From a virus: 21,326 nt of DNA. Positions 6,381 through 15,389 of this stretch are shown here, piece by piece. A program made the position numbers and the translations under genes. How positions within the stretch are numbered: position 1 is the first letter of the stretch; each line of letters starts with the position of its first letter. Where the stretch lies: IMG/VR virus record IMGVR_UViG_3300021962_000765, positions 1 to 21,326 of that record; one strand, given 5' to 3'. The notes below the pieces were generated by a model. It saw nothing but the letters and a program-made list of their open reading frames with translations. It was not told the origin of the DNA and ran no database searches.

Positions 6381-8237
6381 ATGCCATACTTCGTGGACGC
6401 AACCGATGACGTGCTGGCGTTTGACGGAATACGTCAATTTAATGGTGGGCAGGCCAGCGGGATTCAATCGGATAACTTGGCTGAGAACCAAGTACAAGAG
6501 TTAAAGAACATGACCTTGTCTCCGCAGGGCAGAGTGGAGACTAGATACGGATTTGCAAGCTTCTCCACAGGAGCTACTACAACTGGAACAACCTCAGTTG
6601 GTGGACTTGGCTACTACGATACCTTCAGCAACGAGCAGTTGCTTACAGTTTCCAGCGGAAGATTGTTTTCTATAGACAATGCAGGCGTTGCGACAAGGCA
6701 ACCAGCCCTTGCCACTTGGTCAGCCACAACTTCTACTTGGGCCACAACGAATCAAGTATGGGAAAATGGCTACTTAGTAGCATCTACAGCAAGAGTCAAT
6801 ATGACTCAGTTCAATGACCTTGAGTACTTAGTTGATGGTGCTGGATCGCTAATGGTTTGGGATGGTACAAACGTAAAACAGCAGGGTGGCAAGCTAAGAG
6901 CGATTACAGTAGATACCGCTGGCACTGGCTATACATCTGCAACCGCAATTATTACTAGCCCCAATCTTGGTGGCGTACCTCCAACCCTAATTACAACAGT
7001 AGCTGGTGGAGCCGTTACTGAAGTTCTTGTATCAGATAATTCTGGTGGTGGTTATTCAATCACGCCTACTGTAACAATTGTTGGCGATGGTTCTGGGGCT
7101 ACCGCAACGCCTTCTATGGGCATACCTCCTACTGCACTGCGTATCATTGCTTCCAGCGGGAACAGGTTGTTTGGAGTTGGTAGCGATGTATCGCGCAATA
7201 CACTTTATTGTTCCGACCTTCTTGATGCTGGCCTATGGGCAGCGACCAATAGCATTGTTGTTGGAAGCGGGGATGGGGAAGAGATAGTTGCAGTTGTGCC
7301 ATACTACGCCAACCGCCTAGTTGTATTTAAAGCATCCAAGATTTACCAAGTAACTATCCCAGCCGACATGACTTCTGCTGCTGACTGGGTAGTTGAACAG
7401 GTTAGTTCCACAGTTGGATGTGCGGCTGAAAAGTCGGCTGTGCAGGTCAATTCCGACATATTCTTCTTGTCATCAGATGGGATACGCTCGCTTAGTAGGT
7501 CAACCGCCGATGACTTTACTTCAGTTGGATTGCCACTTAGCGAGATTATTAAGGACGTTATCCTTACCATCAATCCAGTTGAAATCGGCAAGTCATACGC
7601 AATCTTTAATGACAATCGGTATATACTTTCTGTACCTACAAACTCCAGCGACACCTGTAATGCGATGATAGTTTACAATACGATCCTGCAATCTTTTGAG
7701 GGAACCTGGAGCTTTGGAGCTATCCAGTTCACCCAGACAAACTTTAGTGCGCTAGGGCGCAGGCTTGCTGCCAAGACTTCTAATGGATTGATTACAAACT
7801 ATAATGGCTATAAAACCCTAAACTCAACTCTGGGGAGCGACTACAAGGATGCTGGGTCTTATTACGAGTCATATGTTTCCACCAGAGCGTTTATCTTTGA
7901 AGATCCTTTTGCAGACAAACATGGCAGTCATTTTGAGATAAGCTTTGACAAGACGTTTAGCAAGGACGTGGATGTATTTATCCAGCGTGATAAGGATTCA
8001 TCATTTGTATCAGTTTTGGCTAATATAAATGCATCTACCACAGAACTAACCCTGCCCTTTGTTATCCCAGCAGTTCTTACCGCTTCAGCTAAAAATAGGG
8101 TTGCCAATGACCTTCGTACCTACCAGAAATGGCGTAGTTTAGCTATCAAGGTAGCAAGTTCAACAGGTCAGTTCTCTGTGCGCCAAATCATTGCCGCAGC
8201 CAACCCAGACACAATCCAGATACAGAAGGCTATATGA
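6381..8237 (+). CDS. Tail nozzle protein (T7 gp12/tail tubular B-like)
   Basis: The product has 618 residues, with AGAGA at 6366-6370 as ribosome site. The N-terminus (FNGGQASGIQSDNLAENQVQ, then ELKNMTLSPQGRVETRYGF) matches the usual opening of podovirus nozzle proteins (G...S.....ENQ...l.N....p.G....R.Gf). A beta-propeller pattern with NRLFGVG, LYCSDLLDAGLW, ANRLVVFK and SSDGIRSLS follows. Residues 172-246 are an inserted Gly/Thr/Pro-rich double repeat (GYTSATAII; GYSITPTVTI) not expected in the core fold. The protein would form the hexameric tail tip that DNA and internal proteins pass through. Confidence 0.75.
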   Translation: MPYFVDATDDVLAFDGIRQFNGGQASGIQSDNLAENQVQELKNMTLSPQGRVETRYGFASFSTGATTTGTTSVGGLGYYDTFSNEQLLTVSSGRLFSIDNAGVATRQPALATWSATTSTWATTNQVWENGYLVASTARVNMTQFNDLEYLVDGAGSLMVWDGTNVKQQGGKLRAITVDTAGTGYTSATAIITSPNLGGVPPTLITTVAGGAVTEVLVSDNSGGGYSITPTVTIVGDGSGATATPSMGIPPTALRIIASSGNRLFGVGSDVSRNTLYCSDLLDAGLWAATNSIVVGSGDGEEIVAVVPYYANRLVVFKASKIYQVTIPADMTSAADWVVEQVSSTVGCAAEKSAVQVNSDIFFLSSDGIRSLSRSTADDFTSVGLPLSEIIKDVILTINPVEIGKSYAIFNDNRYILSVPTNSSDTCNAMIVYNTILQSFEGTWSFGAIQFTQTNFSALGRRLAAKTSNGLITNYNGYKTLNSTLGSDYKDAGSYYESYVSTRAFIFEDPFADKHGSHFEISFDKTFSKDVDVFIQRDKDSSFVSVLANINASTTELTLPFVIPAVLTASAKNRVANDLRTYQKWRSLAIKVASSTGQFSVRQIIAAANPDTIQIQKAI

Positions 8238-8602
8238 CGGCTGTTGAGTACATTGAGGAAAGTGGCGTTCCAGAGGCTATGTGGCCTAACCTGGCTGAGT
8301 GGTTTGGCTGGTTCGAGAAGCAGGGTATGGTCGGGATTGTTAGGGATGAGGAAGGTATAGCTGGCGTGGCTCTGGCTAGGTGCATAAAGGATGGGCAAAA
8401 GCCTGACCATTATGTGCATAGCGAAGATGGTGAGAATGTCTTTGTTGACTTGACGATCTCCTCAAAGGGTGCTAAATCCTTAAAGTGCTTGCTGTTGCTC
8501 TTGGCAGAGCGTTTTGGTCCTCGCAAGCGGATCACCTTTAATCGTTCTGGCAAACCAAGGAGTTACGACTATATGACATTTATGCGAAAGGCTTTACTCT
8601 AA
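8234..8602 (+). CDS. Acyltransferase-fold protein, T7 gp13 position
   Basis: The protein has 122 residues. The layout is an N-terminal helix, a strand pair (GIVRDEEGIAGVALARCI), then VFVDLTIS followed by a helix (KGAKSLKCLLLLLAERFG) and a strand (RITFNR). That strand-helix unit resembles the acetyl-CoA-binding part of GNAT folds, and T7 gp13-type (DUF2833) proteins share a GNAT-like fold and the same place after gp12. The canonical Q/RxxGxG/A loop is not evident (SSKGAKS instead), so enzymatic activity is doubtful. Overlaps by ATGA with the nozzle gene and TAATG with the next gene indicate coupled translation. Confidence 0.5.
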   Translation: MTAVEYIEESGVPEAMWPNLAEWFGWFEKQGMVGIVRDEEGIAGVALARCIKDGQKPDHYVHSEDGENVFVDLTISSKGAKSLKCLLLLLAERFGPRKRITFNRSGKPRSYDYMTFMRKALL

Positions 8603-9063
8603 TGGGTGGCAGTCCTTCTATTCCAGCACCTCCTCCGCCTCCTAATCCCATGGATGCGGCCAAGGCTAATGATCTTTTCTACAGGTCTTCTCTTAATACC
8701 TATATTGAGAAACAACCTGAAATAGCAGACCTAGAACAGAACTTGCGCGAAAAGTATGCCCCCCGCCAGCGTGAATTAGAGCGTCAGATGTCAGCCCTAG
8801 ACTTACAGAGGTCAGCCCAGGCAGGATTACAGGTCGAGCGTGAACTTGGACCGCAACGCTCGCTTGAGGCTATGCGCCGTCAGTTTGAGATGTCTCCTAA
8901 TGCCTTTGCCACACAGCGCGGATTGGGTCAGCAGGCGGCAATTCAGTTCGCTCGTCTTTACGGTCAGAATCCTATGGGTGCAGTTCCGCAGGAAGTACAA
9001 CAATCTCAAGGCATAAATCAAGTCGATTATCTTAGTGGCCTTCCAAGGACAGGAATAGTTTAA
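8602..9063 (+). CDS. Internal virion protein, small (gp14 position)
   Basis: This 153-residue protein begins with the run IPAPPPPPNPMDAAKAN, a familiar opening for internal core proteins of uncultured podoviruses. It continues as a charged helix (residues about 38-85, with YAPRQRELERQMSALDLQRS) and a Gln/Ala-rich region. No enzyme motif is present. It is probably a head-internal (ejection) protein. Its proline-rich N-terminus followed by a QRELE helix looks like the front half of longer core proteins, and the next gene's C-terminal region looks like the back half. It starts by TAATG overlap. Confidence 0.6.
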   Translation: MGGSPSIPAPPPPPNPMDAAKANDLFYRSSLNTYIEKQPEIADLEQNLREKYAPRQRELERQMSALDLQRSAQAGLQVERELGPQRSLEAMRRQFEMSPNAFATQRGLGQQAAIQFARLYGQNPMGAVPQEVQQSQGINQVDYLSGLPRTGIV

Positions 9064-9064
9064 T

Positions 9065-11065
9065 ATGGCACAAAGGACATCAGCAAAAAAACTAGCGGAC
9101 AATGCCGCAGCAGCAGCACAAAAAGCGGCAGCTAAAGCAGATCCAAATCAAGCATTTTTTGATAAGTACACTGCTCTCGGTCTTACCAATCCTGCAAGCT
9201 ATGTTACAAGAGGAAAGTTTGACGAGGAAAAGGCCCAAACAGATATAATTAAAAATGTATATAAACTTGATCCAAAAGTATATACAAGCAAAAATTTTAA
9301 TGAAGCCACAACAAAATATCAATTTGAACAACCCAAGATTACTGCACCAGCAAAAAAGGCAACAAATTTTCAAACTGCTGTAAATAATTATTCGGACGTA
9401 TTGTCAAAAGCACAGGAAATTGGAATAGCAAATTTAAATGCAGTAGATCAAAAAGCCATCAAGGCTGCCGCAGAAAGAATTAGATTTTTTGCCCCAGATA
9501 ATCCAACAGATAATGTAAAAACACTTCTTGCAAATGTAATGGCTGCGTCAGATCAGCTTGATAGCATTAATGCAAAAAGGGAAGATGTTGCGACTTATCA
9601 GGCAAAAGTTAATTCAAAATTACGCGGTAAGGCCAAGGGAGATGCGCTAACTAAGCTTGAAACGGCGCAAGGCGAACTTGCAAATTTACAAAGAAATACA
9701 ACAAATAAATCCCCTTATCTTATAGAATCCTTAGCAAAACTTAGGCTTTCTGATTATGGCATAAGTGGATATGGTGCTGGCGGGGATACAACTGGTGGAG
9801 GGACTGTAACAGGAGGAGGAGTTACAACAGGAGGTGGAGTTACAACTGGAGGAGGGACAGCAACTGGCGGCGGGACATCCATTTCTACTATTGGCAGTGC
9901 CGTTAATGCTCTTGGGTCTGGTTCGCTTGTTCTTGGCAACAATTTACTTGGCAAGTTAAATACAGAAGTAACGGATGCTCAGGCTTTAAGTGGTATTAAT
10001 GACGCAACAAAGACAGCGTATGCAAAATACTTTGATCTTGCGACAACAGCAGCAACTGATTTAACAAGTAAAATTGCTTCTGCTACAGATATTTTAAATA
10101 ATATCCCCGAAAAGAATACTGTTGAAAGGGCAAGAGTAACTACAGCTATTGAAGGATTTAAAACTGAACTTACAAAAGTTCAGGGATATGCTGTTAAGGC
10201 AAAGGGTCTTCTTGATAATTACAAGCCACTTACTGGCGATGCCGCAGCAACCGCTGTGTCTAATTTCAGGGAAACACTTCGCCTTCCAGAAGAACGCACA
10301 ATCAAGCAGATTGAGGAAATAGATCCTACTGTTGGTGCAACTGCTCGCGCCCTTTCTAAACAGTATCAAACTATGGCGGAGACTCCTCTGGGTCCAACCA
10401 CAACCAAGCAGACTGAAGACCTTCGCAATCAAATTGAGCAAGAAGCAATCAATCAGCTTAAACTTGGTTCAACTCTTGGTGCTGAAGAACGCCGTCAGTA
10501 TGAGCAAGCAACTAGGTCAGCGCAGTCTGCTCGCGGAAACATTTTTGGACTTGGACCAGCAGTGCAAGAAGCAGCCAATATCGGTGCTGCCGCAGAACAG
10601 CGTAAGCTTGCACGCTATGGCGCAGCCGCTGCTTTCCTTGGTTCTGGAGAGACAACTGGTGCGGCCACAGCGCGCGATCTTGGTCTTCGCAATGCCTTGG
10701 ATCAATCCCGCCTTGGCGCGGCTCAAGGCTTTATTGCAAGCGGTCCTACGCTGTACAACTTGGCCTCACAGCGTCTTGGAGAGCAGCAGGGTATGCTCAA
10801 CAACTATCTTGCAGCCTCACAACCGCTACAGACTGGCCAGTTCCAAGGTGCTTCTTCAGCAGCCAATCCTTACGGATATGTTAACCCCAACGCTGGATTC
10901 CTTGGTGCGCAGAATGCGGCGGATATAATGAGAACTCAATATAATTATGCTCAAGGAGTCTTTGGCTCGCAGGTTGGCGCACTTGCCAGTCAGCCAAGCG
11001 GAGCGCAGAACTTTGGAGCAATTGCTTCTGGTATTGGTTCGTTGATGCCAAACATAAGCATTTAA
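9065..11065 (+). CDS. Internal virion/core protein (gp15 position), mosaic
   Basis: The protein has 666 residues, is Ala-rich and largely helical. Residues 1-235 are Lys/Asn-rich with AT-rich codons, and residues 243-272 are a Gly/Thr linker of five 6-residue units (TGGGTV/TGGGVT type). Residues about 280-395 form helices. Residues about 395-666 are a GC-richer, Ala/Gln-rich module (RTIKQIEEIDPTVGATARAL; QATRSAQSARGNIFG) ending in PNISI. A 60-base sample at 9241-9300 has 10 G+C and one at 10681-10740 has 33, so the two ends have different histories. It lies between a small core protein and a gp16-like protein, fitting a DNA-ejection component. Confidence 0.65.
   Translation: MAQRTSAKKLADNAAAAAQKAAAKADPNQAFFDKYTALGLTNPASYVTRGKFDEEKAQTDIIKNVYKLDPKVYTSKNFNEATTKYQFEQPKITAPAKKATNFQTAVNNYSDVLSKAQEIGIANLNAVDQKAIKAAAERIRFFAPDNPTDNVKTLLANVMAASDQLDSINAKREDVATYQAKVNSKLRGKAKGDALTKLETAQGELANLQRNTTNKSPYLIESLAKLRLSDYGISGYGAGGDTTGGGTVTGGGVTTGGGVTTGGGTATGGGTSISTIGSAVNALGSGSLVLGNNLLGKLNTEVTDAQALSGINDATKTAYAKYFDLATTAATDLTSKIASATDILNNIPEKNTVERARVTTAIEGFKTELTKVQGYAVKAKGLLDNYKPLTGDAAATAVSNFRETLRLPEERTIKQIEEIDPTVGATARALSKQYQTMAETPLGPTTTKQTEDLRNQIEQEAINQLKLGSTLGAEERRQYEQATRSAQSARGNIFGLGPAVQEAANIGAAAEQRKLARYGAAAAFLGSGETTGAATARDLGLRNALDQSRLGAAQGFIASGPTLYNLASQRLGEQQGMLNNYLAASQPLQTGQFQGASSAANPYGYVNPNAGFLGAQNAADIMRTQYNYAQGVFGSQVGALASQPSGAQNFGAIASGIGSLMPNISI
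9791..9880 (+). repeat. 18-bp Gly/Thr-linker repeats (5 units)
   Basis: Five in-register 18-base units encode TGGGTV, TGGGVT, TGGGVT, TGGGTA and TGGGTS. They form a flexible linker within the 666-residue core protein and mark the edge of the AT-rich N-terminal part. Confidence 0.9.
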
Positions 11066-11073
11066 GGAGATTT

Positions 11074-11820
11074 ATGGGCAAAATTACAATGGATTTGGCG
11101 GCGATGTTTCCTCAAACTTTTGGGGATCAAGACGCATTACGCAGGGCTGCCACTGCCGAACAACTCCAGAATGCTCAGTTAAATTCGTACATGCAGAATC
11201 AACAGGAGAAGGATGTAATAAGGTCAAATCAAGTCTTGCCATTTGAAGACTTTAAGATTGATGTAAATGGAGAGCAGATTCCATTTAAGGCATTGCCGCC
11301 AGAGCAGAAAACGCAATGGGCAAAACAACGCCAAGTTGATTGGCAGCTAGAGCAATCAAAAAAGTTTACAAAGTACCAAGCAGATATGGCCAAAGCCGAA
11401 GTTGAGCTTGAGCAAAATTTACAAAAGAAAGCAGATATACAATCAGCTAGGGGTGGCTTTATGGGCGGAGAGAAGCCTGGTCCAGATTTTCTGCCTGGTG
11501 CATTATTTGGAAAACCATACGCACAGCAAACTAGCGACATTGAGAAAAAAATAATGGAAACAGAACAACGCAGAAATGTTGCTGGAGTACAGATGCAGGC
11601 ATTACAAGACTCTCAAATGCCTCAAAGCTATGGGATGCCTTCGGTTGCAAAGCCTGCCGCACAGCAAGCAACAGCCCAGCCATCCGCACAGCCGCAAGCG
11701 CAGCCACAAACACAGCAAGCAGTTCCTACTTATAAATCAAGAGACGAGGCAATCCAAGGCGGGGCAAGGGCTGGGGATATTGTTTATATTCCAGGTGTCG
11801 GAAAAGTAAGGATAAAATAA
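11074..11820 (+). CDS. Coiled-coil virion protein with Pro/Gln/Ala linker and small C-terminal domain
   Basis: The product has 248 residues, with AAGGAG at 11064-11069. Residues about 85-130 form a long charged helix (KFTKYQADMAKAEVELEQN), and residues about 192-217 are a low-complexity AQP/QPQ linker. The last 30 residues (SRDEAIQGGARAGDIVYIPG, then VGKVRIK) form a small conserved-looking beta module seen at the ends of phage virion proteins. It lies between two ejection-type proteins, so a third internal or tail-associated component is likely. I do not recognise a specific family. Confidence 0.6.
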   Translation: MGKITMDLAAMFPQTFGDQDALRRAATAEQLQNAQLNSYMQNQQEKDVIRSNQVLPFEDFKIDVNGEQIPFKALPPEQKTQWAKQRQVDWQLEQSKKFTKYQADMAKAEVELEQNLQKKADIQSARGGFMGGEKPGPDFLPGALFGKPYAQQTSDIEKKIMETEQRRNVAGVQMQALQDSQMPQSYGMPSVAKPAAQQATAQPSAQPQAQPQTQQAVPTYKSRDEAIQGGARAGDIVYIPGVGKVRIK

Positions 11821-11824
11821 CACA

Positions 11825-14800
11825 ATGGCAAGTCCCGACTTGGGGTTTGACATTATTGAGCCAGAGGTAAAAGCAGATCAGCAAGATGCTGGCTATGACG
11901 TAATTGAGCCAGAAAACGCCCAACCAACGCCATCGGAATTATTTGAAGTAATTGAACCAGACAAGCAATACTTGTCTCAAATCAAGCGCGACTACGTTTC
12001 TCAAGGTGGCAATCCGCTTGATGTGTACGCACCAGAGCGTGCAAACTTGCTTACCACCGAGTTTAATAAAAATCTTGAGTCTGGCCTGTCTCAAGAGGAT
12101 GCAATGCTCAAAGCAACTGATGCGCTTGAGGCAATGCCTCCAGAAACAAGGCCAGATGGGTCTATATCCGCAGGATACCTTCCAACTGAGGAAGCTATCC
12201 AAAAGGGAATGATACAACCAGCAGCGTTGCCAGCCGTCAGAAAGGCAATGAACGAAGGCGTGCTTACTGTATCCTCTGGATTTGATAAAGATAAAGGCGT
12301 TGGATTTGCTGTTGGGAAGGCAAAAGATGGGCGAGTTGTTCGTATTGAGGAAAAGCCACCAACGCTTGTTGGGGCATCGTTAAGGTCGGTTGGAGAACAG
12401 ATTATACCTGGTGCTAGTGCAGTTGCTGGATCAATCCTTGGCGGAGTTGCTGGCGCGCCAGCGGGGCCAGTTGGAATACTTGCTGGAGGATTGGCTGGTG
12501 GTGCTGCTGGATATAAAGCAGGCGAAATGGGGCAAGCTGGACTTGCAAGAATCTTGGCTGGCGAACAAGGTTACGCTGACTACCAAAGAATGCGCGAGGC
12601 CGATATTGCAATGTTCCCGATCACAACAAAGTCTCTTGAGATTGCTGCACCTATAGCTGTTAGTGCGGGACTCGCAGGACCAACAAAAGCTATCGATAAA
12701 TTTCAACAATTGTTGCAGCCCAAAGCTGTCCCGTCATTGCAGGCAAAGCCACAACCATCAGAGGTTATTGCAACTATTGAAGGCCAGCAGCCAATTCGCC
12801 AAGGCGTAGTTGGCGAGGCTGGATTTGAGTCTGGCACAGTGCGTCCAGAGTTTAAGATGCCAGAAGTTCCAGGGGGATCTAAAATTGCAAGAACGGCTGA
12901 ACGAGTGTTGAAGTCCGAGAAAGCACCAGAGCCATTCAAAGCAGAAGTTGCGCTTCAGCCAAGCACAGTAAGAGCGAATGTTCCGCTGGGTGCTATTAAG
13001 GGGAACCTTGAAGACCTTACAGATGACGAGCTGAATGTTATTGCAAGAAGAAGCATTACTTCGTCAGCGTATGATGATGCCGAAAGGGCAGGGGCAAATG
13101 CAATACTAGCCGCAAGGCAGATTGATGCAGACCCAGCATCTGCCGCGATCAATTGGGATGAGTTTACAAAAGCAGCATCGCTGGCTGGCGTTTCTTTGAG
13201 GAATGTGCGCGAGTATCTAAGCACGCCTGCTGGGTATTTGGCAACCATATCAAAGGCAGCGGAGGCGGCTAAGAGAAATATACCCAAAGACGTAAGTGAC
13301 GAGGTTCTTAGATTATTTAATGTAAGTAAAAATGCAAAAGCCGAATTGGTTAAAGCGGAAGCAAATTACAGATCAAGCTTAACCGATAGGGCTGCTGCTA
13401 TTGCTGAAAACGCAAGAAGGGCGGCAGCAAGCGCGGCAACAAAACTTCAAAGATATTCAGACAGCATTTTTCCAAAGAAAATTCTTGGAGAAACACTTCC
13501 GCAGGGAATACAGATTACACTATTAAGTCCATTATCTCTCGTTAAGAATCCAGTATTTAACGTAGCCAGAGCAGTAGGCCAGCTTGGTGTGAGATCACTA
13601 GCAAACGCTGGAGATGCAGTGTTGAGTTTTGTTGCAAAACAGAGGGCTGTCTTGGGTGGAAAAACACAAGAAGAAATAGCAAGGGCTGGTCAAAGGACGA
13701 TGGCACAATCTTTGCTTACAACAAGAGGAGCAATGATTCGTGGAACTGAAAAGACAAAAGAAGCAATTCGAGCATTCCTTGGTGAAGGCATTCCAGAGTC
13801 ATCAGCATTGGCTGGTGAGGGGGTGAAGGGATTTACGGTATTCAAATCTTTAGCACAAGCATTTACTGGAAAGGATATGGTTACAAATGCAAAAGGAAAC
13901 ATTGCTCTTATTGATCGCGTGCGAAAGCTTACTGAGGGAATAATTGGATTATATACTGAGCCAGTAGGCAGGGCATTAACTCTTGGTGACGTTCCAGCCA
14001 GAGGATTTGCAGAGGGAAGACTTCTAGCAGAGCAGGCTATTTTAGCTGGAAAATCGCCAAAGGAAGTTTTTGCAAGCGTGAGATTCCCCACGAAGACAGA
14101 GCTAAAAGCAATATCAAACAAGGCAGCAGAGGCAACATTTCAGCAGGACACAAAGCTTACGGCAGTAGTTGGTGTTGTTGCAAATGCGGTAAAAGCTGTT
14201 CCTATTGTTGGTCCGCTAACTAAAGCAGTCGTTGCTCCATATACAAAAACACCAGTTAATGTTGTTACAGATGTTGTTGATGTTGCAGTGCCAGGACTGG
14301 CCTTTTCCAAAAGCGCGTATTATGCAGTTAAAGGAGACAGAAAAAAATCACTTGAAGCTGCGGCGAAAGGAATAGTCGGAACAGTAATTGGAGGTACGGC
14401 CGCTGCCTTGTATCGCGCTGGTGTTATTACTGGATCTGCCTCGAAGTCTGCAAAAGAGCGAGGAATCCAATACGAAACACAGCCTCCTAATACTATCAAT
14501 ATGTCTGGATTAAATAGACTATTGAATGGCGAAGATCCAGCAATCCAGGCTGGTGACGATATAAAGAGCTATGAGAATTTTGGTTATCTTGGAACAATCT
14601 TTAACGTCTATGCAAATGTACTAAGCAAGAATGAAGGCTCTGGACTGCTAGAGGATGTTCTTGATGTAACTCTTAAAGGTTTGCCGTCAGTTGCAAGCTA
14701 TACGCTCAACCAAACATTCTTGAAGAGTACAAACACTCTTCTTAATGCAATTTCAAAAGAAGACTATGATAGTTATTTAGAGTCTTTGTACGGGACAATA

Positions 14801-15388
14801 TCATCGATTCCATTTCCGAACACATTGCAAGCCTTCAATAAGGCAAGCCGCGAGAATATGGTCGACCTAAAAACTGATGATAGCTTGCAACTATTCGCCA
14901 ATGTTCTTAAATCGAAGATGCCAGAGTTTGCACGCGAGGCTATTGGCGCAGAAGAGTTGCCACTCAAAAGAGATATGTGGGGGAATCCAGTTAAGCAGAC
15001 CCCAGAAGGAGCGAATCCGTTTCTATACAATTTCCTTGATTTCACTAGGTCAAGAATAGTCCCAAGTGACGAATCCAATCTTGCCCTATATAGGCTATGG
15101 AAAGAAACTGGAAATGCTGATGCCTTGCCATCCGTTCCGTCAAGGAATGTTATGGATAAGAAAATCACTTACCAGCTTGATGAGAGCCAGTATGCAATCT
15201 ACCAAGAGTATGTCGGCCAAAGAAGGAAGGCTCTTGTGGATAATCTATTCCAGAGCGCAACATTTGATGGAATGGATGCAGACTTCAAGATTAAGGCATT
15301 GGGCAAGGCGTATGAGCGTGGTGCTGAAGATGGCAAAAGACAGTTCTTGAAATACAATAGGGATTATTTGACACCAAAGGAGAAATAA
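11825..15388 (+). CDS. Large internal ejection protein (T7 gp16-like position, polyvalent)
   Basis: The protein has 1187 residues, a size like T7 gp16. Residues 7-13, 23-29 and 39-45 carry GFDIIEP, GYDVIEP and LFEVIEP, spaced exactly 16 apart. Residues about 195-238 are a glycine-zipper, membrane-active stretch (VAGSILGGVAGAPAGPVGIL), and residues about 494-545 are a coiled-coil candidate. Residues about 777-872 contain further hydrophobic segments, with TKTPVNV and KGIVGTVIGGTAAALYRAG, which recall conserved C-terminal regions of large phage polyvalent proteins. No transglycosylase motif is visible; the muramidase is encoded separately downstream. It probably enters the cell envelope with the DNA and forms part of the translocation channel. 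Confidence 0.7.
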   Translation: MASPDLGFDIIEPEVKADQQDAGYDVIEPENAQPTPSELFEVIEPDKQYLSQIKRDYVSQGGNPLDVYAPERANLLTTEFNKNLESGLSQEDAMLKATDALEAMPPETRPDGSISAGYLPTEEAIQKGMIQPAALPAVRKAMNEGVLTVSSGFDKDKGVGFAVGKAKDGRVVRIEEKPPTLVGASLRSVGEQIIPGASAVAGSILGGVAGAPAGPVGILAGGLAGGAAGYKAGEMGQAGLARILAGEQGYADYQRMREADIAMFPITTKSLEIAAPIAVSAGLAGPTKAIDKFQQLLQPKAVPSLQAKPQPSEVIATIEGQQPIRQGVVGEAGFESGTVRPEFKMPEVPGGSKIARTAERVLKSEKAPEPFKAEVALQPSTVRANVPLGAIKGNLEDLTDDELNVIARRSITSSAYDDAERAGANAILAARQIDADPASAAINWDEFTKAASLAGVSLRNVREYLSTPAGYLATISKAAEAAKRNIPKDVSDEVLRLFNVSKNAKAELVKAEANYRSSLTDRAAAIAENARRAAASAATKLQRYSDSIFPKKILGETLPQGIQITLLSPLSLVKNPVFNVARAVGQLGVRSLANAGDAVLSFVAKQRAVLGGKTQEEIARAGQRTMAQSLLTTRGAMIRGTEKTKEAIRAFLGEGIPESSALAGEGVKGFTVFKSLAQAFTGKDMVTNAKGNIALIDRVRKLTEGIIGLYTEPVGRALTLGDVPARGFAEGRLLAEQAILAGKSPKEVFASVRFPTKTELKAISNKAAEATFQQDTKLTAVVGVVANAVKAVPIVGPLTKAVVAPYTKTPVNVVTDVVDVAVPGLAFSKSAYYAVKGDRKKSLEAAAKGIVGTVIGGTAAALYRAGVITGSASKSAKERGIQYETQPPNTINMSGLNRLLNGEDPAIQAGDDIKSYENFGYLGTIFNVYANVLSKNEGSGLLEDVLDVTLKGLPSVASYTLNQTFLKSTNTLLNAISKEDYDSYLESLYGTISSIPFPNTLQAFNKASRENMVDLKTDDSLQLFANVLKSKMPEFAREAIGAEELPLKRDMWGNPVKQTPEGANPFLYNFLDFTRSRIVPSDESNLALYRLWKETGNADALPSVPSRNVMDKKITYQLDESQYAIYQEYVGQRRKALVDNLFQSATFDGMDADFKIKALGKAYERGAEDGKRQFLKYNRDYLTPKEK
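11843..11959 (+). other. Three-copy [GL]-[FY]-[DE]-[IV]-I-E-P motif, N-terminus of ejection protein
   Basis: The three copies (GFDIIEP, GYDVIEP, LFEVIEP) start at residues 7, 23 and 39, so the period is 16 residues (48 bases), followed each time by an acidic residue. The intervening sequences are not conserved, which points to a short linear motif rather than a folded repeat domain. The same motif recurs in the next gene product at 15531-15551. Confidence 0.8.
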
Positions 15389-15389
15389 A

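Noticed and set aside
9754-9954. Proline-rich minus-strand ORF (PPPVV repeats)
   Set aside because: It is the antisense of the Gly/Thr linker repeats in the core protein gene.
10332-10928. 198-codon + strand ORF in another frame of the core protein gene
   Set aside because: Out-of-frame shadow with no ribosome site and atypical composition; the 666-residue frame is continuous through it.
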